The notes beneath the pieces were generated by a model, which saw nothing but the letters and a program-made list of their open reading frames with translations, was not told the origin of the DNA and searched no databases. DNA of 64,000 nucleotides, taken from the NCBI GenBank assembly GCA_900552525.1, contig UNSK01000002.1, forward strand, positions 1 through 64,000, read 5' to 3'. Made by a program: the position numbers and the translations under genes. This document shows, in pieces, positions 16,835-27,039 of the stretch. The DNA comes from Candidatus Gastranaerophilales bacterium. GTDB lineage: Bacteria > Cyanobacteriota > Vampirovibrionia > Gastranaerophilales > Gastranaerophilaceae. Each line of letters begins with the position of its first letter. Within the stretch, counting starts at the first letter, position 1.

Positions 16835-17913
16835 AAGAAACTCCTTATTATTCGGGTTTGAGTTTCGTATTCCAGAAGAAATGCATCATGTCCGCAAGGT
16901 GATTGTATCTCACAATAAGAAACATCTTTTTTATTCTCCATTAACGCTTTAACAAGCTCTTTTGACTGACTTGACGGGAACAGCCAGTCTGAAGAAAATG
17001 AAATAACCAGATACTTGGACTTTGTATCCTTAAATGCTTTTTCGAGCGAACCGTACTTTTTAGCAATATCAAAGTAATCAACAGCTTTTGTTATATAAAG
17101 ATAACTGTTTGCATCAAATCTGTCTACAAAAGTCTGGCCCTGATGTGCAAGATAGCTTTCAACTTCAAAGTCAATATCAAAGTTGAAGTTAGGCGAGTCT
17201 TTATCCTGAAATCTTCTTGCAAATTTTTCATGCATAGCTTCTTCGCAAAGGTAAGTTATATGTCCCACCATTCTTGCGATAGCAAGTCCCTTTTCCGGCT
17301 TTTCAGCGTGGTAATAATTTCCGTTGTTAAAATTCGGGTCAGAAAGTATCGCGTTTCTGCCAACAGCATTAAAAGCAATACTCTGAGCTGAAAGCCTTGG
17401 TGTGGAAGCGATTACTATAACATGGCTTACCATATCTCCGTAGCTTAATGCCCATTCAAGCGCCTGCATGCCTCCCATTGAACCGCCGGCTACAATAAGT
17501 TTTTTTACCCCGAGAAAGTCCGTAAGTTTTTTTTGAACCTTTACTACATCTTCAATTGTAATAACAGGAAAACTTAAGCCATATTCAACTCCGGTAGCCG
17601 GATTAATAGAATTAGGGCCTGTTGTCCCCTTGCAGCCTCCAAGCATGTTTGAGCAGATTACAAAATACTTATCAGTATCAAAAGCTTTGCCTGAACCGAC
17701 CATATCATCCCACCAGCCCGGCTTCTTGTCGCCTTGATGGTAGCCTGCCGCATGAGCGTCACCTGTAAGAGCATGCAGAAGCAGTATTGCATTGTCGCCG
17801 TTTTCATTTAATTTTCCATATGTTTCATAGGCAATTTCGACTTGAGGAAGCTCTTTTCCGGATTCAAGATGGACAGGCGCATTAATTTTGAAAAGTTTTG
17901 TTTCTACTAACAT
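16822..17913 (-). CDS. metX: Homoserine O-acetyltransferase MetX
   Basis: 363 residues with the alpha/beta-hydrolase fold: HALTGDAHA (oxyanion region), [12 protein letters not shown] with the nucleophilic serine, [11 protein letters not shown] carrying the catalytic aspartate, and the late GHDAFLLE histidine. It activates homoserine for sulfur assimilation. Acetyl versus succinyl specificity cannot be read with certainty from these motifs. It sits between metW (13-base overlap) and metY (7-base overlap), which favours the O-acetylhomoserine route with direct sulfhydrylation. Confidence 0.9.
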   Translation of the reverse strand: MLVETKLFKINAPVHLESGKELPQVEIAYETYGKLNENGDNAILLLHALTGDAHAAGYHQGDKKPGWWDDMVGSGKAFDTDKYFVICSNMLGGCKGTTGPNSINPATGVEYGLSFPVITIEDVVKVQKKLTDFLGVKKLIVAGGSMGGMQALEWALSYGDMVSHVIVIASTPRLSAQSIAFNAVGRNAILSDPNFNNGNYYHAEKPEKGLAIARMVGHITYLCEEAMHEKFARRFQDKDSPNFNFDIDFEVESYLAHQGQTFVDRFDANSYLYITKAVDYFDIAKKYGSLEKAFKDTKSKYLVISFSSDWLFPSSQSKELVKALMENKKDVSYCEIQSPCGHDAFLLEYETQTRIIRSFLCTD

Positions 17914-19187
17914 TGGCTTAACCTTATAGCTCTGTCTAAATCTTCAATAATATCATCAACGTCTTCAAGACCTACAGAGAACCTCATGAAGTCGTCTGTT
18001 ACCCCGCAGGCAATTTTTTGTTCGTCGCTTAACTGCCTGTGTGTAGTCAAATACGGGTAAGTTATTATGCTTCGTGTGTCACCTATATTTGTCGTGTGAA
18101 TAGGAATTGTGAGCGAATTAATAAACTTTTCACCTGCTTTTGCCCCTCCTTTAAGTCCGAAACCTACAATTGAGGAACATCCTTTCGGGGTGTATTTTTG
18201 AGCAAGCTCATAATACTTGCTGCTCTTTAACCCCGGATAATTAACCCAGCTTATTGAAGGGTTATTTTCAAGCCACTTTGCAATTTTTAACGCTGAGTCA
18301 CAGTGCTTCTGCATTCTAAGTGAAAGGGTTTCAAGGCCGGATAAAGTAAGATAGGAATTGAACGGACTAGGGCAGGCTCCCATATCTCTTAAAATCTGTG
18401 CTCTTGCTTTAACAATATAAGCAGCTCTCCCAAAAGTTTCTGTATAAACAATTCCGTGATATGATTCATCCGGAGTTGTAAGCTCAGGGTATTTTCCCCC
18501 TCCATTTACCCCCCATTTAAAGTTTCCTGAATCAATAATCGCTCCGCCCATAGCATTTCCGTGGCCTGAAATATACTTTGTAGTCGAATGAACAACAATA
18601 TCAGCGCCCCACTCAATCGGGCGGCACAGGTAAGGGCTCGGGATTGTGTTATCTACAATAAGCGGAATTCCATGTGAATGCGCAACATCAGCAAGTTTTT
18701 CAATATCTATGATATTAAGTGCCGGATTTGACAAAAGTTCAATAAACACACACCGCGTCTTGTCGGTTATTTCACGTTCAAAATCTTCCGGCTCTTCTCC
18801 TTTTGCAAACTTTACATTAATGCCGAGTTTTTTGAATGTAGATGAGAAAAGATTACATGTTCCTCCGTAAAGAGTAGAGGCGGCAACAACTTCATCTCCG
18901 GTGTTTGTTATATTCAAGATAGCAGCGGTTGTTGCCGCCTGTCCTGATGAAAAGCATAAAGCTCCGACTCCGCCTTCAAGTTCGGCAAGGCGTTTCTCAA
19001 GGATATTATTTGTCGGGTTAGAAAGCCTGGTATATATATCGCCTTCGACTTTTAAATCAAATAAATCTGCACCGCGCTGAACATCGTCAAAATCAAATGC
19101 GGTTGTCGGATATATAGGCACATTTATACACATTTGATGCTCTTTAGGATTATGTCCGGCGTGTAATAATTTTGTGTCAAATTTCAT
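17907..19187 (-). CDS. metY: O-acetylhomoserine sulfhydrylase MetY
   Basis: 426 residues, Cys/Met-metabolism PLP enzyme. Motifs: [18 protein letters not shown] near the N-terminus, [10 protein letters not shown] phosphate-binding region, [13 protein letters not shown] with the PLP-binding lysine, and [15 protein letters not shown] near the end. The length (about 420-430) and the GHGNAMGG motif fit MetY rather than MetB. It makes homocysteine from O-acetylhomoserine and sulfide, completing the pathway begun by the overlapping metX. AGGAGT precedes the ATG by eight bases. Confidence 0.9.
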   Translation of the reverse strand: MKFDTKLLHAGHNPKEHQMCINVPIYPTTAFDFDDVQRGADLFDLKVEGDIYTRLSNPTNNILEKRLAELEGGVGALCFSSGQAATTAAILNITNTGDEVVAASTLYGGTCNLFSSTFKKLGINVKFAKGEEPEDFEREITDKTRCVFIELLSNPALNIIDIEKLADVAHSHGIPLIVDNTIPSPYLCRPIEWGADIVVHSTTKYISGHGNAMGGAIIDSGNFKWGVNGGGKYPELTTPDESYHGIVYTETFGRAAYIVKARAQILRDMGACPSPFNSYLTLSGLETLSLRMQKHCDSALKIAKWLENNPSISWVNYPGLKSSKYYELAQKYTPKGCSSIVGFGLKGGAKAGEKFINSLTIPIHTTNIGDTRSIITYPYLTTHRQLSDEQKIACGVTDDFMRFSVGLEDVDDIIEDLDRAIRLSQC

Positions 19188-19197
19188 GTTTGAACTC

Positions 19198-20871
19198 CTA
19201 TGCCTGAATAAGTTCTTTAACCTTTTTCCTCTGTACTTTTCTGGTAGCCGTTCTAGGAAGTGCTTGTTTAAGCACTGTAATATTTATAGGACGTTTGTAT
19301 GGTGTAAGACGCTGCGATAATCGTTTTACTTCACCCTTCATCAACTGGTCAAGTTCTTCATCGTTATATTTACTTCTAAGTTCTTCTGAAGGAACAACAA
19401 CTGCTGCAATATCTTCAGTACCGTCTTTTGCTCCGCCTTCTCTTGAAACTCCGAAAACGCAGACTTCTGAAAACAAGTCGCTTTTTTCAAGCACAGATTC
19501 TACTTCTTCCGGGAAAACTTTTTTACCGCCGGAGAGAACAATCATATTCTTAATTCTGCCTGTGATGTATATCCTTCCGCTTTCATCAATTTTTGCAATA
19601 TCTCCAGTATGGAACCAGCCATCTTCATCAACTGCTTCACGCGTAAGTTCAGGCTGGTTATGATAACCTTTCATAACAGAAGGGCCTTTAAGCAATAATT
19701 CTCCTGTTTCAGGGTCTGTTTTGGCCTCATAACTAGGAAGAGGTTTGCCTACGGAACGTAAATCCCTGTTCCGTTCTATATTAATTGTTGCAATCGGGCT
19801 TGTTTCGGTTAGACCGTAAACTTCATATACTTGAATTCCGACTCTCTGGAAAAATTTTGCTACGTTCAAATCAAGCGGTGCCCCTCCTGACATGCATCCT
19901 TTGAAAGAGCCGCCAAAGCATTTGTGAATTTTTCTGAACATGAGCTTTTTGGCCCAGATGAATGGTACAAATTTAGCAAAATGATAAAGAATTGGGAACA
20001 TCTTCTGTGAAAACTTTGAAGTATTCTTCATCTCTGCTTCTAAACCAGTCTTAAGCAGTTTTAAGAAAGCAGGAACAACAACCATAAACGTTATCTTTCT
20101 ATCTCTCATTGTATTAAGGATATCTTTAGGTTTGAGGTTGTGTGTATAATATACAGAAAATCCGAGGTTCAAAAATGTTGAAAAGCCTACTGTCATTTCA
20201 AAAAGATGATTCATAGGAAGGATTGATAATACTCTTACATCGCCGTAAGGCAATATCTGATTAAATGCTGTTTTCAAGTCTTTCAGCTGGGCAAGCATGT
20301 TTCCAAAGGTTGTTTCTACACCCTTGGGATTGCCGGTTGTTCCGGAAGTGTAAATTATAAAAACTACTGACTTTCTGGAACGGTGTCTCCATTTGCAGGT
20401 ATAATTATTTGGTATTGTATAAATACTTTGCAGATTTTCATTAACAGGGTGCTCATCCATTACAATAATATGCTTAAGTGAAGGGATTACTTTCTGTAGT
20501 TCAAGTGCTTTGTCAATATAACTCTGTGATACAAGCATAACAGAAGGCAGGCAGTCTGTTAGAATAGATTGAAGTTCGTATTTCGTAAGCTTTATATCCA
20601 GCGGAACGGTAATAAGGCCGGATATAACGGATGCAAAAACGCAGACTCCGTATTCTGGTTTAGATTCAGAAAGAATCGCGAGTTTTTCTCCTCTTTGTAT
20701 TCCCAAATCGTTCATAAGATATGCAGCAAGTCTTCTTGACATCAAGCCAAGACCGTCATAAGTAAGCTCTTTCCAACCAAATTGTGTTTTCATGCCTAAC
20801 GCAATTTTTCGCGCATATATATTAGTTTTATCTTCCAATAAAGATAATACATTACTTTCGCGTTCTTTCAT
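19198..20871 (-). CDS. Long-chain acyl-CoA (or acyl-ACP) synthetase, AMP-binding family
   Basis: 557 residues. Adenylation motifs: FIIYTSGTTGNPKGVE (P-loop A3), LPMNHLFEM, GGAPLD, YEVYGLTETSP (A5), WFHTGDIAKID (A7), YITGRIKNMIVLSGGKKVFPEEVE (A8) and RTATRKVQRKKV at the end with the catalytic lysine. It activates fatty acids as acyl-adenylates and transfers them to CoA or ACP. I chose the ATG at 20871 because AGGAGG precedes it by a few bases; the frame is open ten codons further. It is first in the unit leading into metY, ten bases away, though a functional link is not obvious. Confidence 0.85.
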   Translation of the reverse strand: MKERESNVLSLLEDKTNIYARKIALGMKTQFGWKELTYDGLGLMSRRLAAYLMNDLGIQRGEKLAILSESKPEYGVCVFASVISGLITVPLDIKLTKYELQSILTDCLPSVMLVSQSYIDKALELQKVIPSLKHIIVMDEHPVNENLQSIYTIPNNYTCKWRHRSRKSVVFIIYTSGTTGNPKGVETTFGNMLAQLKDLKTAFNQILPYGDVRVLSILPMNHLFEMTVGFSTFLNLGFSVYYTHNLKPKDILNTMRDRKITFMVVVPAFLKLLKTGLEAEMKNTSKFSQKMFPILYHFAKFVPFIWAKKLMFRKIHKCFGGSFKGCMSGGAPLDLNVAKFFQRVGIQVYEVYGLTETSPIATINIERNRDLRSVGKPLPSYEAKTDPETGELLLKGPSVMKGYHNQPELTREAVDEDGWFHTGDIAKIDESGRIYITGRIKNMIVLSGGKKVFPEEVESVLEKSDLFSEVCVFGVSREGGAKDGTEDIAAVVVPSEELRSKYNDEELDQLMKGEVKRLSQRLTPYKRPINITVLKQALPRTATRKVQRKKVKELIQA

Positions 20872-20956
20872 ACTTCCCTCCTGAACACACCATAGCCTCA
20901 TGCTATGTATTATATCAAATGATTAATTATTGGAAAATATTTCTTAATAAAATGTG

Positions 20957-21005
20957 ACAATACTTAAAAAAAGAAGCCCTAAGGCTTCTTTTTTAAGTAT
21001 TGTGT
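20957..21005. terminator. Terminator between nrdG and the acyl-CoA synthetase promoter region
   Basis: The core stem AGAAGCC/GGCTTCT is extended by A/T tracts and ACTTAA/TTAAGT into a long hairpin. On the minus strand the core is followed by a T-run. The nrdG stop codon lies inside the outer arm. Confidence 0.75.
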
Positions 21006-21484
21006 AAAACTAATTCTCCGGATTCAAGAGTTGGTTTTACGTCAATAACTTTTTGGTTAGAACTTCCCACCCAGTGAATTTTTGGATCAAGAAGCTCCAT
21101 AACAAATTTCCCTTCAGCAATAACGTCAATATCTGCGATATCAGGAATGTCTTTAATTTCTTCCCATAGAAAACCTGTATAGAGCCAAATTGTTTTTTGC
21201 GGGAGTTCTTTTCTTATTTTTTTTATTAATCTAAAAACTTCATCTCTGTTAAACGGGTGAAGCGGATCTCCCCCAGAGAAAGTAATTCCTGAAATATGCG
21301 GTTTGCTGAGTGCTTCAAAAAGCTCATCTTCCGCCGCTTTATCAAACGGAATACCTCCTGCAACATCCCAGGTGATTGGATTCTGGCATCCATGGCAATG
21401 GTGCGTACATCCTGAAACCCATAAAACAACTCTTAAACCGTCGCCGTTAAGCATGTCATCTTTTGTAATATTGTGATAATTCAT
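20993..21484 (-). CDS. nrdG: Anaerobic ribonucleoside-triphosphate reductase activating protein NrdG
   Basis: 163 residues. A radical-SAM activase with the cluster motif CTHHCHGC (C-x3-C-x2-C), GITFSGGDPL (SAM contact) and the usual compact length. It generates the glycyl radical on NrdD so that anaerobic dNTP synthesis can run. Its partner nrdD is 32 kb away at 53845-56121 rather than adjacent. AAGGAGAG lies upstream of the ATG. A terminator follows immediately. Confidence 0.92.
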   Translation of the reverse strand: MNYHNITKDDMLNGDGLRVVLWVSGCTHHCHGCQNPITWDVAGGIPFDKAAEDELFEALSKPHISGITFSGGDPLHPFNRDEVFRLIKKIRKELPQKTIWLYTGFLWEEIKDIPDIADIDVIAEGKFVMELLDPKIHWVGSSNQKVIDVKPTLESGELVLHNT

Positions 21485-21657
21485 TTTTTGTAATATCTCT
21501 CCTTGATATTTCTATCATACCATCGACAAATAAATTTTTGCAAAGAGTTAAGTTGTATGAAGATTTTGGCATGTGAACTCATAAATTTTATTTACCCCCC
21601 TTTACAAATTTTTTTTATTTGTTAGTATAATAAAGTGAATTGAATAAGACTGAATAA

Positions 21658-21729
21658 TCCTCAGTAGCTCAATGGCGGAGCAACCGGCTGTTAACCGGTA
21701 GGTTGTTGGTTCGAGTCCAACCTGGGGAG
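21658..21729 (+). tRNA. tRNA-Asn (anticodon GTT)
   Basis: A 72-base cloverleaf with acceptor TCCTCAG/CTGGGGA (one T-G pair), anticodon arm ACCGG-CTGTTAA-CCGGT giving GTT, T-arm GTTGG-TTCGAGT-CCAAC and discriminator G. No CCA is encoded; a T-run follows at once. Confidence 0.95.
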
Positions 21730-21743
21730 TTTTTTATTGCAAA

Positions 21744-21773
21744 GAAAAAACTCGGGCTTGTCCCGACTTTTTC
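21744..21773 (+). terminator. Terminator downstream of tRNA-Asn
   Basis: A hairpin of AAAACTCGGG and CCCGACTTTT with one C-C mismatch and loop CTTGT, ending in a T-run, 15 bases after the tRNA. Confidence 0.6.
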
Positions 21774-21797
21774 TATGCTTGAAATTTTTTAAGTTAA

Positions 21798-21933
21798 GAC
21801 TCGAACCAACTAAGTGAAGAGTTTAGAGAGGAGCAAGCAGAGAGCGAAGGACTTTTCTTTGGAAGAAACGAAGTTTCTGAAAAGAAAAATTGTAGACTCG
21901 TTTAATGCGAGCTACTCAAGACAACCTGGGGGG
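21798..21933. repeat. Degenerate tRNA-Asn fragments
   Basis: GACTCGAACCAAC (21798-21810) is the exact complement of the tRNA T-arm. GAGCTACT (21909-21916) is the complement of its D-stem region, in the same relative order. ACAACCTGGGG (21921-21931) is a direct near-copy of its 3' end. The stretch between is purine-rich and non-coding. It looks like a remnant of recombination or integration at the tRNA. Confidence 0.4.
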
Positions 21934-21956
21934 ATTGTGGTGATAAATTATGGGTT

Positions 21957-22502
21957 TTAGGGTTTTAAATTATTATCAAATTTTTGCATTCTGATATTAT
22001 TTGCATCAGCTTTTTCAATGCAATAAGTTTTTGTTTTTGGGTAATAACCTATTTCTTCATATGGGAAACCTGCTTCAGAAGTTTTTAATGGAGTTTTAAA
22101 CTTTCCAACGTGTTCTAGATTTCCGTCTTTGTATAAAGCTTGAACTCCTTCTATGTTATTAGAATTAGTATTTTCTTTGATAATTTTAAGATAAATTTCG
22201 TCTGGGTTTATATTTTTACTTTGTAAAAATAATAAATTGTTATTTTTGTCATATTCTTCATATGTATAAGAACCATCTTTTTCGTATGTATACAATTTCA
22301 TTCCATTAATATTTTCATTTTTTATTACAATCTGTCCTGTTTTTTTATATTTATTATAATTTGCACTAGCATCTAACCCTTTTATTAAAGTATTTGTTTT
22401 TAAAGAGGGGGGAGTTGTGTTGGCATTATCGAAATTTTGTTTATCTTTAAAAGAGATGAAACTATGGACATTAATGTTATTAATTGATTTAATATTATTC
22501 AT
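21957..22502 (-). CDS. Hypothetical protein, possibly tagged, with MORN/YD-like repeats
   Basis: 181 residues starting MNNIKSINNINVHSFISFKDK, an Asn-rich N-terminus that loosely fits the shared tag (Ile, Asn linker, Phe-Lys). The body contains short beta-type units such as GSYTYEEYDKNNNLLF, reminiscent of antitoxin or 'YD-like' repeats where a residue of text follows a tyrosine pair, but I do not recognise a family. GAGGAT precedes the ATG. It is very AT-rich, Asn/Lys-rich and flanked by the tRNA-Asn remnant, so it may belong to a laterally acquired segment. Confidence 0.6.
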   Translation of the reverse strand: MNNIKSINNINVHSFISFKDKQNFDNANTTPPSLKTNTLIKGLDASANYNKYKKTGQIVIKNENINGMKLYTYEKDGSYTYEEYDKNNNLLFLQSKNINPDEIYLKIIKENTNSNNIEGVQALYKDGNLEHVGKFKTPLKTSEAGFPYEEIGYYPKTKTYCIEKADANNIRMQKFDNNLKP

Positions 22503-22637
22503 AAAACATCCTCATTATTTATATATGTAAAAACATATATTTTTTAAAAATGGACGGTTCAAGGTGTTTTTTATTGTGAAAAAAAAGACATTTTTAATGT
22601 TTTGGGGTATATTTGTACAACCTATAGGCTATATAAA

Positions 22638-23042
22638 TTAGTTGAAAAGTTTGAAGAGAGTTCGGCGCAAATTTTTTTTAATCGGCTTAACATAGTTCAA
22701 AACAATGCTGTTCGTTTCAATAAGGAATTTGCGTGCTTTCCCCGTTTTAGGATAAAGTGACGCAAAAGTTTCCTTGAAAGCGTTATCAGCATCTTTTACA
22801 TGTTTGGATTTATATAGATCTTTAAGGTTTCTCTTAAAGCAATCCGGATAATTATTTGTGCGGTGTTTTTTTCTTGCAAGCAGCCCGATAGTCGGATTTT
22901 CTTTGCAGTCAATTAAATGATTTATTGCATCATCTGTGCAGTCTTTTGCAACACGAAAACGGGTATCAAGATGCGCATTGTTCCAGTATGCGTTGCGTCT
23001 GACACTTTCAAAACGAATCCCGCCGTCCATTATTTCTGACAT
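22638..23042 (-). CDS. Small basic hypothetical protein under motif copy 3
   Basis: 134 residues, mostly helical and strongly basic at the C-terminus (KKNLRRTLFKLFN). There is no signal peptide or recognised domain. A strong AGGAG precedes the ATG and the TAGCAAA-N15-GTTTTA motif lies 20 bases upstream. The N-terminus (MSEIMDGGIRFESVRR) lacks the clear tag. It is therefore the one motif-bearing gene without an obviously tagged product. Confidence 0.6.
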   Translation of the reverse strand: MSEIMDGGIRFESVRRNAYWNNAHLDTRFRVAKDCTDDAINHLIDCKENPTIGLLARKKHRTNNYPDCFKRNLKDLYKSKHVKDADNAFKETFASLYPKTGKARKFLIETNSIVLNYVKPIKKNLRRTLFKLFN

Positions 23043-23062
23043 ATTATACTCCTTTTTTAATA

Positions 23063-23090
23063 TAAAACCATGAAAAAATAAAATTTGCTA
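23063..23090 (-). promoter_or_regulatory. Promoter-like motif, copy 3
   Basis: TAGCAAA (23090-23084), 15 bases, GTTTTA (23068-23063) on the minus strand, followed by a normal AGGAG ribosome site and the gene at 23042. Confidence 0.55.
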
Positions 23091-23203
23091 TTTAATATTC
23101 AAACTTACTGTTTAAATAGTGTTGAAAAATTTTTCAAAAAATTTAAGTGGAAATATAATTTGTGTCGCTATAGTAAAACCGACCTGCGAACTATGTGCGA
23201 GAT

Positions 23204-23935
23204 TTATTTATCTTTGCTAGGACATAGACCAAGCCCCAAAAGTGTAAATACAGCAGCAGTTGATATAGCTACAAACATTGTTAAATTTTCTGCACGATGA
23301 ACCTCTTTAAACGGAGTTTCTCCGTCCAAGAAAATACCTCTTTTGTTCTTTTCAAGGGTATGTTCTGAATATTCGTTATTTTCATCTATAACTTTTAGTT
23401 GAACTTTGTAATTATCACTATTTTTGTCTTTTATTAATTTTGCATCAAAATGCAAATCTTTATAAGGTGCTTTGTATGTAATTCTGTTAGCTCTGCTTGT
23501 AGTTCCACCAAAGCAATTGGGCTCATCATAAAATTCTAGGTATGAATTAACTTCGACAAGTTTTACTCTGCCTATAACATGATTTGGGTCATTTTTATCT
23601 TTTTTGATATAGATACTTCCTTGTATATCACCTTTTCCACCTGCATCAAAGTTGCCCGTAGTTCTATATCCAATATCGGCAGTATATTCTGTGTCCGAGA
23701 TTTTCTGAACGTTACTTAAATACTCTGTAGAAAAAGCTTCAAAGAGCTCTTTTTTGTCAATATGCTCAAACACATCACAATTCTTAAGACCTTCATAATT
23801 AGGCCCACAAGCTGTAATTCCTAAACCCGTAAGTCCTGCAGCCACATAAGTAAGAATTTTCTTTGGAACGGATTTTTTTACTTGTGTTTGCCCGAAAGTA
23901 GTTGAATTGTTTGTCGAAATGGGCATTATATTCAT
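23204..23935 (-). CDS. Tagged lipoprotein-like membrane protein
   Basis: 243 residues. The tag MNIMPISTNNSTTFGQTQ is followed by a basic stretch (KKSVPKK), a hydrophobic segment and a lipobox-like ITAC at about residues 35-38. The central part has beta-strand-rich charged sequence with two cysteines. The C-terminus ends with a second hydrophobic segment. So a signal-type sequence is displaced inward by about 20 residues. I chose the ATG at 23935 because GAGGAGT precedes it; the frame opens at a GTG six codons earlier that overlaps this site. Motif copy 4 lies upstream. Function unknown. Confidence 0.65.
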   Translation of the reverse strand: MNIMPISTNNSTTFGQTQVKKSVPKKILTYVAAGLTGLGITACGPNYEGLKNCDVFEHIDKKELFEAFSTEYLSNVQKISDTEYTADIGYRTTGNFDAGGKGDIQGSIYIKKDKNDPNHVIGRVKLVEVNSYLEFYDEPNCFGGTTSRANRITYKAPYKDLHFDAKLIKDKNSDNYKVQLKVIDENNEYSEHTLEKNKRGIFLDGETPFKEVHRAENLTMFVAISTAAVFTLLGLGLCPSKDK

Positions 23936-23971
23936 TGTAAATTTACTCCTCACAGTTATTTATATTACACC

Positions 23972-23999
23972 TAAAACTCGTGAAAAATAAATTTTGCTA
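23972..23999 (-). promoter_or_regulatory. Promoter-like motif, copy 4
   Basis: TAGCAAA (23999-23993), 15 bases, GTTTTA (23977-23972) on the minus strand, 36 bases before the ATG at 23935. Confidence 0.55.
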
Positions 24000-24139
24000 T
24001 TGTATTCTCACTTGATTTTTTTACATTTCTTAAATATTCAACGTATCTGTCTATGTATTGTTCCACTAATTTATCCCCTTAGTTATGTAGACTAAAATAT
24101 ATTATAAATATAAATGTAAATAAATAGGAGGATTATATT

Positions 24140-24427
24140 ATGGCATTAAAACCGTTACAAGACAGAATCGTTATTAAGGTAATTGAAGATACAGAACAGA
24201 CTTCCGGCGGAATATTTATTCCGGATAGTGCAAAAGAAAAACCTCAAAAGGGTGAAGTTGTTGCTGTTGGAGAAGGCAAGACTAACGATAAAGGCGAAAA
24301 AGAACCTATGGGCGTTAACGTTGGGGATATTATCCTTTATGCTAAATATGCCGGAACTGATGTAAAAATGGATGGGGTAGAGTACAAAATTCTTTCAATT
24401 AAAGATGCTCTAGCAGTATTAGTTTAA
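24140..24427 (+). CDS. groES: Co-chaperonin GroES
   Basis: 95 residues. It starts ALKPLQDRIVIK, carries the mobile loop (EDTEQTSGGIFIPDSAKEKPQ) that docks on GroEL, and ends with VDIG-type strands and ILSIKDALAVLV. It is the heptameric lid of the GroEL chamber. AGGAGG precedes the ATG and groEL follows after 26 bases. No CIRCE repeat (TTAGCACTC/GAGTGCTAA) is visible in the 186-base upstream gap, so HrcA control is not indicated. Confidence 0.96.
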   Translation: MALKPLQDRIVIKVIEDTEQTSGGIFIPDSAKEKPQKGEVVAVGEGKTNDKGEKEPMGVNVGDIILYAKYAGTDVKMDGVEYKILSIKDALAVLV

Positions 24428-24435
24428 AAAATTAG

Positions 24436-26103
<1,668 letters not shown>

Positions 26104-26184
26104 AATGCGGCAGCCGGAGTGAAGCCTGAATTCAGCGGCGGTGAGCCGGAGAACACTGGGCGGAACTTGACGATTGCAACGTAA
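26104..26184 (+). other. GC-rich in-frame extension after the groEL stop codon
   Basis: Directly after the TAG at 26101-26103 the groEL frame remains open for 26 codons to a TAA at 26182. By hand count the 81 bases are about 58% G+C, far above the surroundings, and contain two GCCGGAG repeats. It could be a repeat insertion, a lost C-terminal extension or chance. There is no sign that it is translated. Confidence 0.4.
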
Positions 26185-26191
26185 AAATCTT

Positions 26192-26236
26192 AAGAAAATG
26201 TTGGAAAGTTGAAAAACTTTCCGACATTTTCTTATT
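26192..26236 (+). terminator. groESL terminator
   Basis: A 19-bp stem (26192-26210 with 26215-26233, one G-U pair), loop GAAA, then a T-rich tract. It ends just before motif copy 5. Confidence 0.8.
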
Positions 26237-26239
26237 TTC

Positions 26240-26267
26240 CAGCAAATTTATTTTTTACGGGGTTTAT
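26240..26267 (+). promoter_or_regulatory. Promoter-like motif, copy 5
   Basis: CAGCAAA (26240-26246), 15 bases, GTTTAT (26262-26267). Seven bases later comes the ATG at 26275, with no Shine-Dalgarno sequence between, consistent with a leaderless mRNA. Confidence 0.5.
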
Positions 26268-26274
26268 CAATAAT

Positions 26275-27039
26275 ATGTTAATAATATCAAATCAACAAAA
26301 TTATAACCCTTTATTCGGTACAAAAAATATTCCGCGTGCAGAGCTGGAAATGCTTCTTGCGAAAGATAAATCTTCTGCACAGATTGCACGCAAATTTGGC
26401 GTCACTACAGGTACTATTATGCGTAAAATACGGGAATATGGTTTGCAGCTTCCTTCTGAAAAGCACCGTGAGCTTTTTTATAATGAAGCGCTGCCGCTGT
26501 TAGAGCAAGGGGTGCCATGTGCAAAAGTCCGTAAACTTACGGGAATCAGCGAAGAATATTCAAGGAAGTGGCTTAAAAAGAACTCTTATCCTTCAAACAA
26601 AGTGTTATTTGACCAACACCTTGAAGAGCTATATAAGCAAAACTATACAGATGAGCAAATCGCAGATATTCTATACGTAGAAGCATCAACGATTGCACGC
26701 AGGCGTGGTGATTTAGGTTTGAAGAGGAAACTTGGACGTCCGCAAAGTAATATTGACTGGCAAGAAATTCTCGAAATGCTTAAAAGTGGAAAAACAGCTC
26801 CACAAATAGTAAAAGAGTTTAAAATAAGTGCTAAATTGCTTGCAGAAAAAATTAAAGAAATAAGCGGAGTTACTCCTAAAAAAATAGAACTTGAATATCG
26901 AAAAAATTTTGTTGCCAATTGCCTTGCAAAAGGGGATAATATTTCTTCAATTGCAGAAAAATTAAATCTTAGAAGAGAGCCGTTGTATAAATTTATACAA
27001 AAATTTCTTCCAGAATGGGTTACATCAAGAAAATCATAA
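26275..27039 (+). CDS. Tagged protein with multiple helix-turn-helix units
   Basis: 254 residues. After the tag MLIISNQQNYNPLFGTK, four similar helix-turn-helix units follow, for example SAQIARKFGVTTGTIMRKI, TDEQIADILYVEASTIARRR, TAPQIVKEFKISAKLLAEKI and NISSIAEKLNLRREPLYKFI. They resemble resolvase/transposase-type HTH repeats without a catalytic domain. It probably binds DNA. I chose the ATG at 26275, not the frame start at 26209, because the upstream codons fall in the groEL terminator and motif copy 5. The 3' end overlaps the convergent glycosyltransferase gene by six bases. Confidence 0.65.
   Translation: MLIISNQQNYNPLFGTKNIPRAELEMLLAKDKSSAQIARKFGVTTGTIMRKIREYGLQLPSEKHRELFYNEALPLLEQGVPCAKVRKLTGISEEYSRKWLKKNSYPSNKVLFDQHLEELYKQNYTDEQIADILYVEASTIARRRGDLGLKRKLGRPQSNIDWQEILEMLKSGKTAPQIVKEFKISAKLLAEKIKEISGVTPKKIELEYRKNFVANCLAKGDNISSIAEKLNLRREPLYKFIQKFLPEWVTSRKS

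Noticed and set aside
24061..24139. CIRCE/HrcA operator in front of groES
   Set aside because: No TTAGCACTC/GAGTGCTAA inverted repeat is present in the upstream gap.
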